Below, one piece after another: positions 1 through 6,861 of a stretch of 64,000 nt of DNA. Below the pieces are notes generated by a model. It did not search any database. It was not told the origin of the DNA and worked only from the letters and a program-made list of their open reading frames with translations. The position numbers were made by a program, and so were the translations under genes. This stretch comes from Emergencia sp. (GTDB lineage: Bacteria > Bacillota > Clostridia > Peptostreptococcales > Anaerovoracaceae). The stretch is taken from assembly GCA_022767345.1 (NCBI GenBank), contig JALEOD010000024.1, positions 93,966 to 157,965 of the forward strand, read 5' to 3'. Every line of letters begins with the position of its first letter. Position 1 is the stretch's first letter.

Positions 1-974
1 TCTGCCATCAGAGAAAGCTCGCTGACGATACTCTCGCAAAGAATGGAAAGGTCAAAATGCTCCGGCTCGATGGCGTCTGCACGGTTAATGGTGCGGGAAA
101 TCTGCAGAAGCTGCTGAATCAGCGACATGGTGCGCTTGCACTGTTTTTGAATGGTTTCCAGAGATTCCTTGTACTCCGCTGTGCTGCGGTTTTCCTGCAA
201 AGTGTACTCGCACTCGGCCAAAATAACGGAAATCGGCGTCTTCAGCTCGTGGGAAACATCAGAAGAAAATTCTTTTTCTGCCAGAAAGGCGTTTTCCAGC
301 CGCTCCATCATGTCGTTGAGAGTCTCTGATAAATCGTAAAGCTCGTCTTTTGCTTCGCCCTGAGGAAGCCGCTTGGATAAATCCCGCCCGGTGCTGATGG
401 TATTTGCGGCGGCGGTGATTTCCGCCACAGGCTCAAAGGCGCGGTTTGTAATTCTGCGCCCCGCTAAAATAGCTACCAGAAGAAGAAGGGGCAGTACAAT
501 CAGAGTAATATAAATCACAGTACGCAAAGTCTGCAGGGTGCTGTCCATGGCATAAATACCTCTGACCCAGATGCCCTGTCCATTTTCATAAGTGTTGTAT
601 AAATCGTAAATCAGCCAGATATCCTCACCAGAATCTAATTCCTGATAGTCACCGTTTTGCAGCGGCATGTGAGATGGGAAATCCTGCGGAGTGGAACCCT
701 TGATCAGAGTGCCCTCTTCGCCGTAAATGAGAAGTGTAACACCTTTGGTGTAAGCGTCAAAGTCGTTATCTATCTGAATGATATCATTTTTGCATTCGAT
801 GTCATCAAAGGAATTCTGTACAGCCCTCATGAGGGTGTCCTTAGAAACCAGTGTTGCCTGCCTGCTGGCAGTGAGGAGAAATACGCCGGTCAAAAGCAGG
901 GTAATCAGAATCAGTGTAAGGGAATAGTACAGAGTAACTCGCTTTTTGATGGAACTGTTTTTCATTTTTATCAT
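1..974 (-). CDS. Sensor histidine kinase (C-terminal end outside window)
   Basis: Membrane sensor kinase of an OmpR-type two-component system; it should autophosphorylate on a conserved His and pass the phosphate to the regulator encoded just upstream. Reading the minus strand from ATG at 974 gives about 324 residues before the window edge. There is an N-terminal membrane segment (about residues 15-35), an extracytoplasmic sensor region, a second membrane segment (about 155-175) followed by a HAMP linker, and the HisKA box DVSHELKTPI with His near residue 242. The ATPase domain lies beyond base 1. Its ATG begins right after the stop of the response regulator, so the two are co-transcribed and probably translationally coupled. 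The stimulus is unknown. I am sure of the class, not of the ligand. Confidence 0.93.
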   Translation of the reverse strand, partial: MIKMKNSSIKKRVTLYYSLTLILITLLLTGVFLLTASRQATLVSKDTLMRAVQNSFDDIECKNDIIQIDNDFDAYTKGVTLLIYGEEGTLIKGSTPQDFPSHMPLQNGDYQELDSGEDIWLIYDLYNTYENGQGIWVRGIYAMDSTLQTLRTVIYITLIVLPLLLLVAILAGRRITNRAFEPVAEITAAANTISTGRDLSKRLPQGEAKDELYDLSETLNDMMERLENAFLAEKEFSSDVSHELKTPISVILAECEYTLQENRSTAEYKESLETIQKQCKRTMSLIQQLLQISRTINRADAIEPEHFDLSILCESIVSELSLMA

Positions 975-1652
975 TTATGTTTCGTCCTTTATTACGTAGC
1001 CGAGACCGCGGACGGTCTGAATCAGCTTCACCTCAAAACCAGCGTCTATTTTGTTTCGCAGAGTGCGGATGTACACATCAATAATATTGCTGCCGCCTTC
1101 GTAATCGTAGTTCCAGATGTGATTCATCATTTTGTCTCTGGAAAGGACAATGCCTTTGTTGTGCATGAGATATTCTAAAATCGCGTATTCCTTGGCAGTT
1201 AGGGGAATTTCTTTACCTTCACGAAAGGCGGTCTTTTTCTCGGTGTCCAGCGTCAGAGGACCTGCGGAGATTTGGCTGTCTACTCTTTCGATGCCGGTTC
1301 TGCGAATCATGACGCGGATTCTTGCGGAAAGCTCTTCCAGAGAAAACGGTTTCGTTAAATAGTCATCTGCCCCGCTGTCAAGTCCCTTTACTTTATCTTC
1401 AACGGTGTTTTTCGCAGTGAGCAAAAGCACCGGTGTTTTTACCTTTTGACTGCGCATGGTTTTCAGCACGGAAATACCGTCAAGACCGGGCAGCATGATA
1501 TCCAAAATGACTGCGTCGTATTCGGTGCCTGCCATATAGTCGAGAGCGTCAGCGCCGTCGTGGCAGAAATCCACCGCATAGCCCTCCGCTTTCAGATGTT
1601 TGGCGACCGTCTGGCAGAGTCTTTTTTCGTCTTCTACAATGAGTAATTTCAT
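975..1652 (-). CDS. OmpR/PhoB-family response regulator
   Basis: DNA-binding response regulator of 225 residues, partner of the kinase that follows it. The receiver domain has the acidic pair after LLIVED, the phosphoacceptor Asp51 in VILDIMLPG, the T in LLLTAK and the Lys in DYLTKPF. The C-terminal winged-helix domain has the usual TAKEYAILEYL and IWNYDYEGGSNIIDVYI segments. A TTG codon five codons upstream would extend the frame, but the ATG at 1652 is preceded by GGAG at good spacing, so I start there. It is divergent from the PepSY-repeat gene, whose upstream region contains direct repeats suited to an OmpR-type dimer, so that gene is the likely target (inference). Confidence 0.95.
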   Translation of the reverse strand: MKLLIVEDEKRLCQTVAKHLKAEGYAVDFCHDGADALDYMAGTEYDAVILDIMLPGLDGISVLKTMRSQKVKTPVLLLTAKNTVEDKVKGLDSGADDYLTKPFSLEELSARIRVMIRRTGIERVDSQISAGPLTLDTEKKTAFREGKEIPLTAKEYAILEYLMHNKGIVLSRDKMMNHIWNYDYEGGSNIIDVYIRTLRNKIDAGFEVKLIQTVRGLGYVIKDET

Positions 1653-1693
1653 AATAGTTTTCTCCAAATCAGTTACACTAGAATTACACTTTT

Positions 1694-1721
1694 ATTATAT
1701 TTTATCTGCGAAAAAATACAA
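1694..1721 (-). promoter_or_regulatory. Candidate sigma-A promoter of the two-component operon
   Basis: On the minus strand, TTGTAT (1716-1721) and TATAAT (1694-1699) are separated by 16 bases and lie about 40 bases upstream of the response regulator ATG. The -10 box is perfect and the -35 box is moderate. Confidence 0.55.
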
Positions 1722-1790
1722 GTTCTTTTCAATAATCCATAAAATTACTCAAAAAATCTTGAATTCGTGAAACAAGAGACATGACACCGC

Positions 1791-1856
1791 TTTTATAGTT
1801 TTCTCCAAACTATAAAATTTTCATGTTCTTTTCATTTTTCGGGTGTATTCTATCCT
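1791..1856 (+). promoter_or_regulatory. Operator-like region upstream of the PepSY gene
   Basis: Two signals sit together. A perfect 11-bp inverted repeat, TTTTATAGTTT (1791-1801) and AAACTATAAAA (1807-1817), is followed by a direct repeat of TTTTCAT at 1818-1824 and 1829-1835, exactly 11 bases apart. Eleven-base direct repeats are typical of OmpR/PhoB-family sites, and here the second copy would overlap the -35 position of a possible -10 box at 1851-1856 (TATCCT). This suggests activation by the divergently encoded response regulator. It is inference, not proof. Confidence 0.4.
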
Positions 1857-1905
1857 CATAATAGGGAGAATAAACCTAAGAAAAACATTTTTATGGAGGT
1901 ACAAC

Positions 1906-3054
1906 ATGGATAAATTTGTGAACAAAAAGACCGGCATTGCAGCGGTCATTGTTGCAGTAATCGTGATTGCTGCTATCGTCATATCGACTTCTTTTACACA
2001 GGCACTGACCCTGGATGAGGCGAAGGAAATTGCCAAAGGCTATGTGCCGGCAACGGCAACCTTTGTGACCAGCGAGGAGGAACAGAACAAATACGAGGTG
2101 ATGTTCCGCGATGACAGCAACAGTGAAGGTTTTGAGGTAGAAGTCAGCAAGAACACAAAAAAGGTTAAGAAAGTGGAAAGCCAGCTGGACAACGACATGG
2201 GCAGCGAGAAAGTAGAACTGAAAGAAGCAGATGTTGAAAAAATCATCAAAGAAAAGTTTACCGGCGTTACCAGTGTAAGTGTAACCTTGAAGAAAGACAG
2301 TGGACTGTACGAATATGAGGCGGATTTTAAATCTAATGATTTTTATGGAGATGCAGAAGTACATCCGGTGAGCGGGGCGATTTTAGAAAGTACCGTAAAA
2401 TATGGTACAGCAGTCACCATTCCCGCTGACGGTAAGGACGACAGCAGCCAGTCCGGCGAGTTTATTTCTTACGGTGAAGTTGAAAAAGCAGTGATCAAAG
2501 CTGCCGGCGGCGGTTTTATCAAGGATATCGATCTTGAGGAAAAGAAAGGAAATTATTACTACGAAGTTGAGCTTATTAAGGACGGTGTAGAGTACGACTA
2601 TATTGTGGACGCTAAGACCGGAAAGATTACTTTGGAAAATGAGCATGATGCGTATTTCGACTACGGTGACGAGAGTGATGAAAGCACCAGCAGCGCAAAC
2701 AGTGGAAATAACGGCAGTCAGAATTCCAGCAATGGAAATTCTCAGGGAAATGGTAATTCCAGCAGCGGCGAAAGCGGAAGAATTTCCTTTGAAAAAGCAA
2801 AATCCATTGTTCTTGCAAAGATTCCGGGTGCAACTATCACTAAGCTGAAGCTGGAAAAAGATGATGGAATCTATGTCTATGAAGGCGAAGCGATTTTAGG
2901 AGACTACGAATATGAGTTTGAAATTAACGCATCCTCAGGCGTAATCATCGACTGGGATAAAGAGCGTATCGATGATGATGACGATGACGACGATGACGAT
3001 GACGATTGGGATGACGATGATGATGACTGGGACGATGACGATTGGGATGACTAA
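1906..3054 (+). CDS. Membrane-anchored PepSY-repeat protein with poly-Asp/Trp tail
   Basis: Protein of 382 residues starting at the ATG at 1906, which follows a strong GGAGG site; upstream in-frame codons lack one. An N-terminal hydrophobic segment (about residues 9-31) would anchor it or act as a signal peptide. It is followed by four PepSY-like repeats, each opening with a helix such as TLDEAKEIAK, VEKIIKEKF, VEKAVIKAA or FEKAKSIVLAKIPG, followed by beta strands. A Ser/Asn/Gly-rich linker separates repeats three and four. The last 28 or so residues are almost all Asp with three spaced Trp. PepSY domains are usually extracytoplasmic and linked to protease inhibition or two-component signalling. 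The acidic tail could bind cations or cell-wall material; that part is speculation. Confidence 0.85.
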   Translation: MDKFVNKKTGIAAVIVAVIVIAAIVISTSFTQALTLDEAKEIAKGYVPATATFVTSEEEQNKYEVMFRDDSNSEGFEVEVSKNTKKVKKVESQLDNDMGSEKVELKEADVEKIIKEKFTGVTSVSVTLKKDSGLYEYEADFKSNDFYGDAEVHPVSGAILESTVKYGTAVTIPADGKDDSSQSGEFISYGEVEKAVIKAAGGGFIKDIDLEEKKGNYYYEVELIKDGVEYDYIVDAKTGKITLENEHDAYFDYGDESDESTSSANSGNNGSQNSSNGNSQGNGNSSSGESGRISFEKAKSIVLAKIPGATITKLKLEKDDGIYVYEGEAILGDYEYEFEINASSGVIIDWDKERIDDDDDDDDDDDDWDDDDDDWDDDDWDD

Positions 3055-3213
3055 AACAGAAGAATAATATAGATAATGCAGTCTGCCAGGATTCTGCTGA
3101 AGAAATTCATGGTGGGCTGTATTTTTTTCTTTTTCTTGACAAAATCTTGACTTTTCTTTGGTAAAATGAAAGAAATTGAAGAATTGAGAAAAGAGCAGGA
3201 AAGGAAAAGAACA

Positions 3214-3309
3214 ATGACACCCATGACACAGAAGCTTTTAGTGATAGATGATGAGAAAAGTCTAACAGAGCTTCTTTCTGATCATTTTCGGGAAACCCTT
3301 CGCTTTTGA
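3214..3309 (+). pseudogene. Response regulator N-terminal remnant
   Basis: A frame from ATG 3214 reads 31 residues containing LLVIDDEKSLTELL, the classic start of a receiver domain, then stops at 3307-3309. A good AGGAAAGG site precedes it. The frame loses homology at about 3290, where sequence of an ABC ATPase begins, so nearly the whole regulator has been deleted. The start signals survive but the product would be non-functional. Confidence 0.8.
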
Positions 3310-3559
3310 TTCTTGATGAGCCGACCACAGGACTTGACCCTAAAGAGCGAGTGCGTATTCGGGGAAAAATTGAAGAAATGTCTGAGGGGAAAATTATCCT
3401 TATTGCAACCCATGTGGTTTCTGATGTACAGTCTATTGCAAAGGAAATTATTTTTCTCAAAGGCGGAGAGGTGATAGCGGGGGACAGTTCTGGAAGAAGT
3501 TTATCTGGAAATCTTTGGAGAGGAGGCAGCAAGCCATGATGAAGCTGATACCTTTTGAG
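3297..3559 (+). pseudogene. ABC transporter ATPase C-terminal remnant
   Basis: Starting abruptly at about 3297, a different frame reads PSLLILDEPTTGLDP (Walker B and D-loop) followed by the H-loop LIATHVVSDV. The Walker A and signature motifs are absent. Near 3490 the frame is broken: the natural C-terminus, reading EEVYLEIFGEEAASHDE, continues in another frame. This is therefore both truncated and frameshifted. It was probably part of a regulator-ABC transporter cassette of which only ends remain. Confidence 0.82.
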
Positions 3560-3856
3560 GCAGCCAAGTTCAGGAGAAAACAGATCAAATGCTGGGCGGA
3601 TATCTGAATCTGAACTTTTTCGGGATATCTGCTTTTGCTGGGATTTTCGGAGAGCAGCGCATCAGATGCGCTGATGGATTATATTCTGCTTGCGTTATGT
3701 ATCATTTTGACATTTAGCTGTACTTTTGCTATGGAATATCAGGCAGGGGTATGGAATCTTCTGTTTGCCACCGCCTGCGGAAGGCGGCGGATTCAAAAGA
3801 CAAAAATTGGAATCGCGCTGCTGCCGGTGTACCAGTTCGGGACATTGGTGGTGTGA
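3536..3856 (+). pseudogene. ABC transporter permease remnant
   Basis: ATG at 3536 gives MMKLIPFEAAKFRRKQIK and stops after 23 residues at 3605-3607. A shifted frame then carries two hydrophobic stretches (about 3620-3750) and the segment MEYQAGVWNLLFATACGRRR, typical of ABC-2-type permeases, before stopping at 3854-3856. Most of the protein is missing. It belongs with the ATPase remnant just upstream. Confidence 0.72.
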
Positions 3857-3880
3857 GGGTTAGGATAACTATGTGGAATA

Positions 3881-3994
3881 TGTGGATAAGTATCTCCTCT
3901 TAGTCCGTTTGTAAGGGAAAATCCATGGAAAAAGTTATACACATATATGGACAAGCATGTGGATAAGTTTTCATCGTACCCAAGTTTATCCGCA
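3881..3994. other. Cluster of DnaA-box-like 9-mers
   Basis: Within 114 bases are TTATCCACA on the minus strand at 3881-3889, TTATACACA on the plus strand at 3935-3943, TTATCCACA on the minus strand at 3958-3966, and the one-mismatch TTATCCGCA at 3986-3994. Three match the TTATNCACA consensus exactly. The site is in an AT-rich gene-free stretch after the ABC remnants. No dnaA, dnaN or other origin gene is nearby, so a DnaA-titration or reactivation site, or chance, is more likely than an origin. Confidence 0.5.
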
Positions 3995-4020
3995 TATATG
4001 TTCTTAAATGAAAATGCAAA

Positions 4021-4051
4021 AGGCTGCGCGTCTGATTTCAGTGCGCAGCCT
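4021..4051 (-). terminator. Terminator after trxA
   Basis: AGGCTGCGC (4021-4029) and GCGCAGCCT (4043-4051) form a 9-bp stem. On the minus strand the stem is followed by TTTTGCATTTT, fitting a rho-independent terminator for the plsC-trxA transcript. Confidence 0.75.
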
Positions 4052-4098
4052 TATTCAAGCCAAATTCAATCTTAATGCCTATTCATCCTGGGTTCCGT

Positions 4099-4407
4099 TT
4101 ATAATCCCAGCTGGGAGAGCAGTGCGGCTTTTGGCAGGGCGCCTACAGTCTTTGCGGTGACTTCACCGTTTTCAAATTTTGCACAGGTTGGGATAGTCAT
4201 AACACCGTACTGAATTGCCAGCGGTTGCTGCTCGTCGATGTTGAGTTTGCAGACTTTGTATTTGCCGGCGGATTCCTCGTCCATTTCCTCGATAACCGGC
4301 ATGAGGTTGACGCAGTGACCGCACCAAGGCGCCCAAAAATCTACAACAACAGGGATATCGGATTCTAAAACTTCCTTTTGGAAATTATCTTTTGTTAAGC
4401 TAACCAT
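4099..4407 (-). CDS. trxA: Thioredoxin with CGHC active site
   Basis: Small cytoplasmic dithiol oxidoreductase, 102 residues, full length for a thioredoxin. The active site is WCGHC (Cys29, Cys32) after VVVDFWAP, with the cis-Pro loop MTIPT later. Classical thioredoxins have WCGPC; CGHC is usual in protein disulfide isomerases and makes the site more oxidising. The ribosome binding site GAGGAG lies inside the last codons of plsC, whose stop is two bases before this ATG, so translation is coupled. Functional class is firm, the physiological partner is unknown. Confidence 0.95.
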   Translation of the reverse strand: MVSLTKDNFQKEVLESDIPVVVDFWAPWCGHCVNLMPVIEEMDEESAGKYKVCKLNIDEQQPLAIQYGVMTIPTCAKFENGEVTAKTVGALPKAALLSQLGL

Positions 4408-4409
4408 CT

Positions 4410-5177
4410 CTATTTCTCCTCTTTGTTCCTATTTTTTTCCTTTTCGATTAGTTCGGCAAGGGCTTCTCTAATAGTATCTTCCACTTCGTGGCTAATATTC
4501 GCCAGCTGGTGTCTGTCCATAGAAGCAGTGTCGATTGCCGGCAGAATTTTTACATCAATGACAGCCCCGTTTGTAATGACGCCCCGGTCTTCAAAGAGGT
4601 GGCGGGTGCCGTTTAAGGCAACAGGTACGACAGGCACTTTTGCCTTGGTCGCCAGCTTGAAACTGCCGGGTTTAAAAGAGCCCATTTCAGCAGACTGACT
4701 CCGAGTTCCTTCCGGAAAAATCACCAGAGAAAAGCCTTCTTTCAAAGTCTGGACGCCTGCCTGAATAGACTTCAGTGCTTCTCTGGCGTCACCGCGCTTG
4801 ATAAATACGCCGCGAATGGCTTTAATCCATTTTCCGAAGTACGGCATTTTTTCAAGACTGTCCTTTGCAATAAAACCGACCTGTTTACCGTCCATCATTT
4901 TCAAAATCGCTATAATATCTGCATACCCCTGATGATTGGAAATAAACACGCAGGCACCGGTTTCGGGAATATTTTCCTGCCCTTCTATATGAAATGTGAT
5001 ATCAAAGAGTTCCTCAAGACGCTGAATCCAAAGAGCGACACCTTCTCCGATTACAGCTTTTTCTTTTTCTACATCACCGGCATTCTTTGCCGCTTCGATT
5101 TTGTCCAGATAGCTGTTGAAAACGCTGACAGAGCGGAACAGCTTATAACCTTTTGGGATATTTCTAAGTAATTTCAA
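4410..5177 (-). CDS. plsC: 1-acyl-sn-glycerol-3-phosphate acyltransferase
   Basis: Membrane-associated acyltransferase that makes phosphatidic acid from lysophosphatidic acid. The HX4D motif is NHQGYAD (His82, Asp87) and the substrate motif is FPEGTRS (154-160), with VPVVPVALNG further on. I start at the TTG at 5177 because AAAGGAGG lies seven bases upstream; the frame is open further up but has no site and non-family sequence. That gives 255 residues, normal for PlsC. It forms an operon with trxA. The lysine/glutamate-rich C-terminus is unremarkable. Confidence 0.93.
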   Translation of the reverse strand: MKLLRNIPKGYKLFRSVSVFNSYLDKIEAAKNAGDVEKEKAVIGEGVALWIQRLEELFDITFHIEGQENIPETGACVFISNHQGYADIIAILKMMDGKQVGFIAKDSLEKMPYFGKWIKAIRGVFIKRGDAREALKSIQAGVQTLKEGFSLVIFPEGTRSQSAEMGSFKPGSFKLATKAKVPVVPVALNGTRHLFEDRGVITNGAVIDVKILPAIDTASMDRHQLANISHEVEDTIREALAELIEKEKNRNKEEK

Positions 5178-5326
5178 TTGGAATCCTCCTTTGATACATA
5201 TTCTTGCTGCTTTCATCATACCACAGAGTGGGGTGGAATATCTATAGAAAAGAAAGATTTTTGGTGGGAAATGAGGTGTAGAGAAAAACAATTATCTTCA
5301 TATGAGCAGGAGAAAGGAGGCTGCTG

Positions 5327-5422
5327 ATGAATTGTAAGGAAATTAACGTTTACAGAAAAAACTTTATAGAGATACCATATGGAGCCAGGGAAGGCAGCCC
5401 CGAGTCCGGGGGGTGCAACTAG
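5327..5422 (+). CDS. Possible 31-residue peptide or leftover gene start
   Basis: ATG 5327 has a near-ideal AAAGGAGG site and opens a frame of 31 codons beginning MNCKEINVYRKNFIEIPYG, ending at TAG 5420-5422 inside a GC-rich structured stretch. It has no recognisable family. It is most simply the surviving 5' end of the gene whose 3' part is the YitT remnant downstream, or of an unrelated gene, rather than a functional peptide. Confidence 0.25.
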   Translation: MNCKEINVYRKNFIEIPYGAREGSPESGGCN

Positions 5423-5475
5423 GCAGGCAGTGCCGTCAGGTGCCGTAGAGTACGGCATAGAGCACCTAGTATGTA
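5385..5475. other. GC-rich palindromic insert at a gene break
   Basis: This short stretch is much richer in GC than its surroundings. It contains TGCCGTA and TACGGCA around a 3-base loop (about 5438-5456), an outer ACTAGG/CCTAGT pair, a repeat of TGCCGT and a CCCC/GGGG pair. It sits exactly between the orphan start at 5327 and the point where YitT homology begins. It may be the scar of a small mobile element or a hairpin repeat. Confidence 0.35.
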
Positions 5476-5789
5476 TGCTGATCAGTTATGTTATGGCAGC
5501 GGTGATAGACAAAGTGATGTATGGTATTTCCGCCGGAAAGATGACACTGATTGTTACGGATTGTGCGAAGGAAATGGCGCAGCGCATTGATGAGGTCGCC
5601 GGGAGAGGTACAACCCTTTTAAGTGCAGAAGGAAGTTTTTCCAAGGAAGAGAAAAATGTGGTAATGTGTGTGTTCAGCAACAAGCATACGGTCGGAATCC
5701 GAAAGCTGGCAAAGGAAATTGCCCCGGAGGCATTTATCATTATTATGGGGTCCAACTAAGTTGTTGGCGCAGGTTTTAAGGAAAGCTGA
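5469..5789 (+). pseudogene. YitT/DUF2179 membrane protein remnant
   Basis: The readable part begins within the last membrane helix of a YitT-family protein (LISYVMAAVIDKVMYG) and continues through the DUF2179 domain: LIVTDCAKEMAQRI, GRGTTLLSAEGSFS, EKNVVMCVFSNK and IAPEAFIIIMGSN. The four or five N-terminal membrane helices are gone. At 5757-5759 a TAA interrupts the frame, yet the same frame continues VVGAGFKES, which is the conserved C-terminal end of the family, to a TGA at 5787-5789. So it is both truncated at the front and interrupted near the end. I call it a pseudogene. Confidence 0.78.
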
Positions 5790-5885
5790 TGAAGGCTTAA
5801 AGAAACAATAAAATCAGTGGAAATATTTTAGAAAAAAGAGTATAATATAGACAAAACACAAGAGATATCGCAGGAGGTATTTTAT

Positions 5886-6197
5886 ATGAAACTGATAAAT
5901 ATCGATTACATTCCGGGACAGGAGTTTGATGTGCTGGGCATGGTAAAAGGCAACGTAGTGCAGTCCAAGAACTTAGGAAAAGATATCGGCGCAGGTTTTA
6001 AGACTTTAGTCGGCGGCGAACTGAAGGGCTACACAGAAATGCTGCAGGAAGCAAGACAGATTGCCACTAAGAGAATGGTAGACGAAGCTGAAAGTCTGAG
6101 TGCGGACGCGGTAATCGGTGTAAGATTCTCGTCTTCCGCAATTATGCAGGGAGCGGCAGAGGTTATCGCTTATGGAACAGCGGTGAAATTCAAATAA
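5886..6197 (+). CDS. YbjQ/UPF0145 family protein
   Basis: Small soluble protein of 103 residues with a strong AGGAGG site. The pattern GQEFDVLGMVKGNVVQSKN, then AGFKTLVGGELKGY, LQEARQIATKRM and ADAVIGVRFSSS is diagnostic of the YbjQ (heavy-metal-binding-like) family, which forms a pentameric beta/alpha ring. The biochemical role of the family is not established. It lies 13 bases before the PAP2 phosphatase gene and probably shares its transcript. Confidence 0.9.
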   Translation: MKLINIDYIPGQEFDVLGMVKGNVVQSKNLGKDIGAGFKTLVGGELKGYTEMLQEARQIATKRMVDEAESLSADAVIGVRFSSSAIMQGAAEVIAYGTAVKFK

Positions 6198-6210
6198 AGA
6201 GGATTATTAA

Positions 6211-6861
6211 ATGAATTCGGAATCTAAGAAACAGATTCGTGCAGTTATCATAGGCGGAGCATTGTTATGCTTCGCCTATGTTGCATATCAAATTTCTGCT
6301 GCAGAAATATTGCCTTTTGATACGGCAATCAGAGAGTGGGTGTATGCCCGACGGAATCCGGGACTAAACCGGGTTCTTATTGCCATAACCTATCTTGGCA
6401 ACTGGCAGACAGTTAGTCTTATGGGGATTTTTTTGCTTATGGTAAAATCCACACGAAGGAGTATGGGAATTCCCTTTGTAATAATTTCCCTTTCTTCCAC
6501 TGTAGTCTACAAAATAGTAAAGGGAATTTTTGAAAGGCCAAGACCTGATCTTGCGGTGAGACTCATTGAACAGGGCGGCTATTCCTTCCCCAGCGGTCAC
6601 TCTATGAACGGGTTGGTATGCTTTGGGATTTTGATTTACTTCATTCGCAGGTACTGCAAAAACAGGAAACTGGCAAACATCCTGACGGTGCTGCTTGGTC
6701 TTCTGATTTTCGCAATCGGCTGCAGCAGAGTTTATGTAGGCGTACATTTCCCAACGGACATCATAGGCGGCTGGAGCCTTGGCGCAGCTTATTTATGCGC
6801 GGCAATTATTGTTTTTGAAAAAATTCGAGGTGAAAGAGATGATTTATCATACCATAACTGA
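6211..6861 (+). CDS. PAP2-family membrane phosphatase
   Basis: Integral membrane lipid phosphatase of 216 residues, likely acting on undecaprenyl pyrophosphate, phosphatidate or a related lipid phosphate at the outer face. The three catalytic motifs are present: K...RP as KIVKGIFERPRP (101-112), PSGH (127-130) and SR...H as SRVYVGVHFPTD (172-182). About five or six hydrophobic helices surround them. Its 3' end overlaps the start of cysK by 23 bases, so the two are translated from one message. The exact substrate cannot be told from sequence. Confidence 0.92.
   Translation: MNSESKKQIRAVIIGGALLCFAYVAYQISAAEILPFDTAIREWVYARRNPGLNRVLIAITYLGNWQTVSLMGIFLLMVKSTRRSMGIPFVIISLSSTVVYKIVKGIFERPRPDLAVRLIEQGGYSFPSGHSMNGLVCFGILIYFIRRYCKNRKLANILTVLLGLLIFAIGCSRVYVGVHFPTDIIGGWSLGAAYLCAAIIVFEKIRGERDDLSYHN

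Noticed and set aside
1843..1905. Upstream extension of the PepSY gene
   Set aside because: The extension overlaps the promoter region and the ATG at 1906 has the GGAGG site.
3881..3994. Chromosomal replication origin
   Set aside because: No dnaA, dnaN, rpmH or similar gene is nearby and the flanking genes are accessory; a DnaA-box cluster alone is not sufficient.
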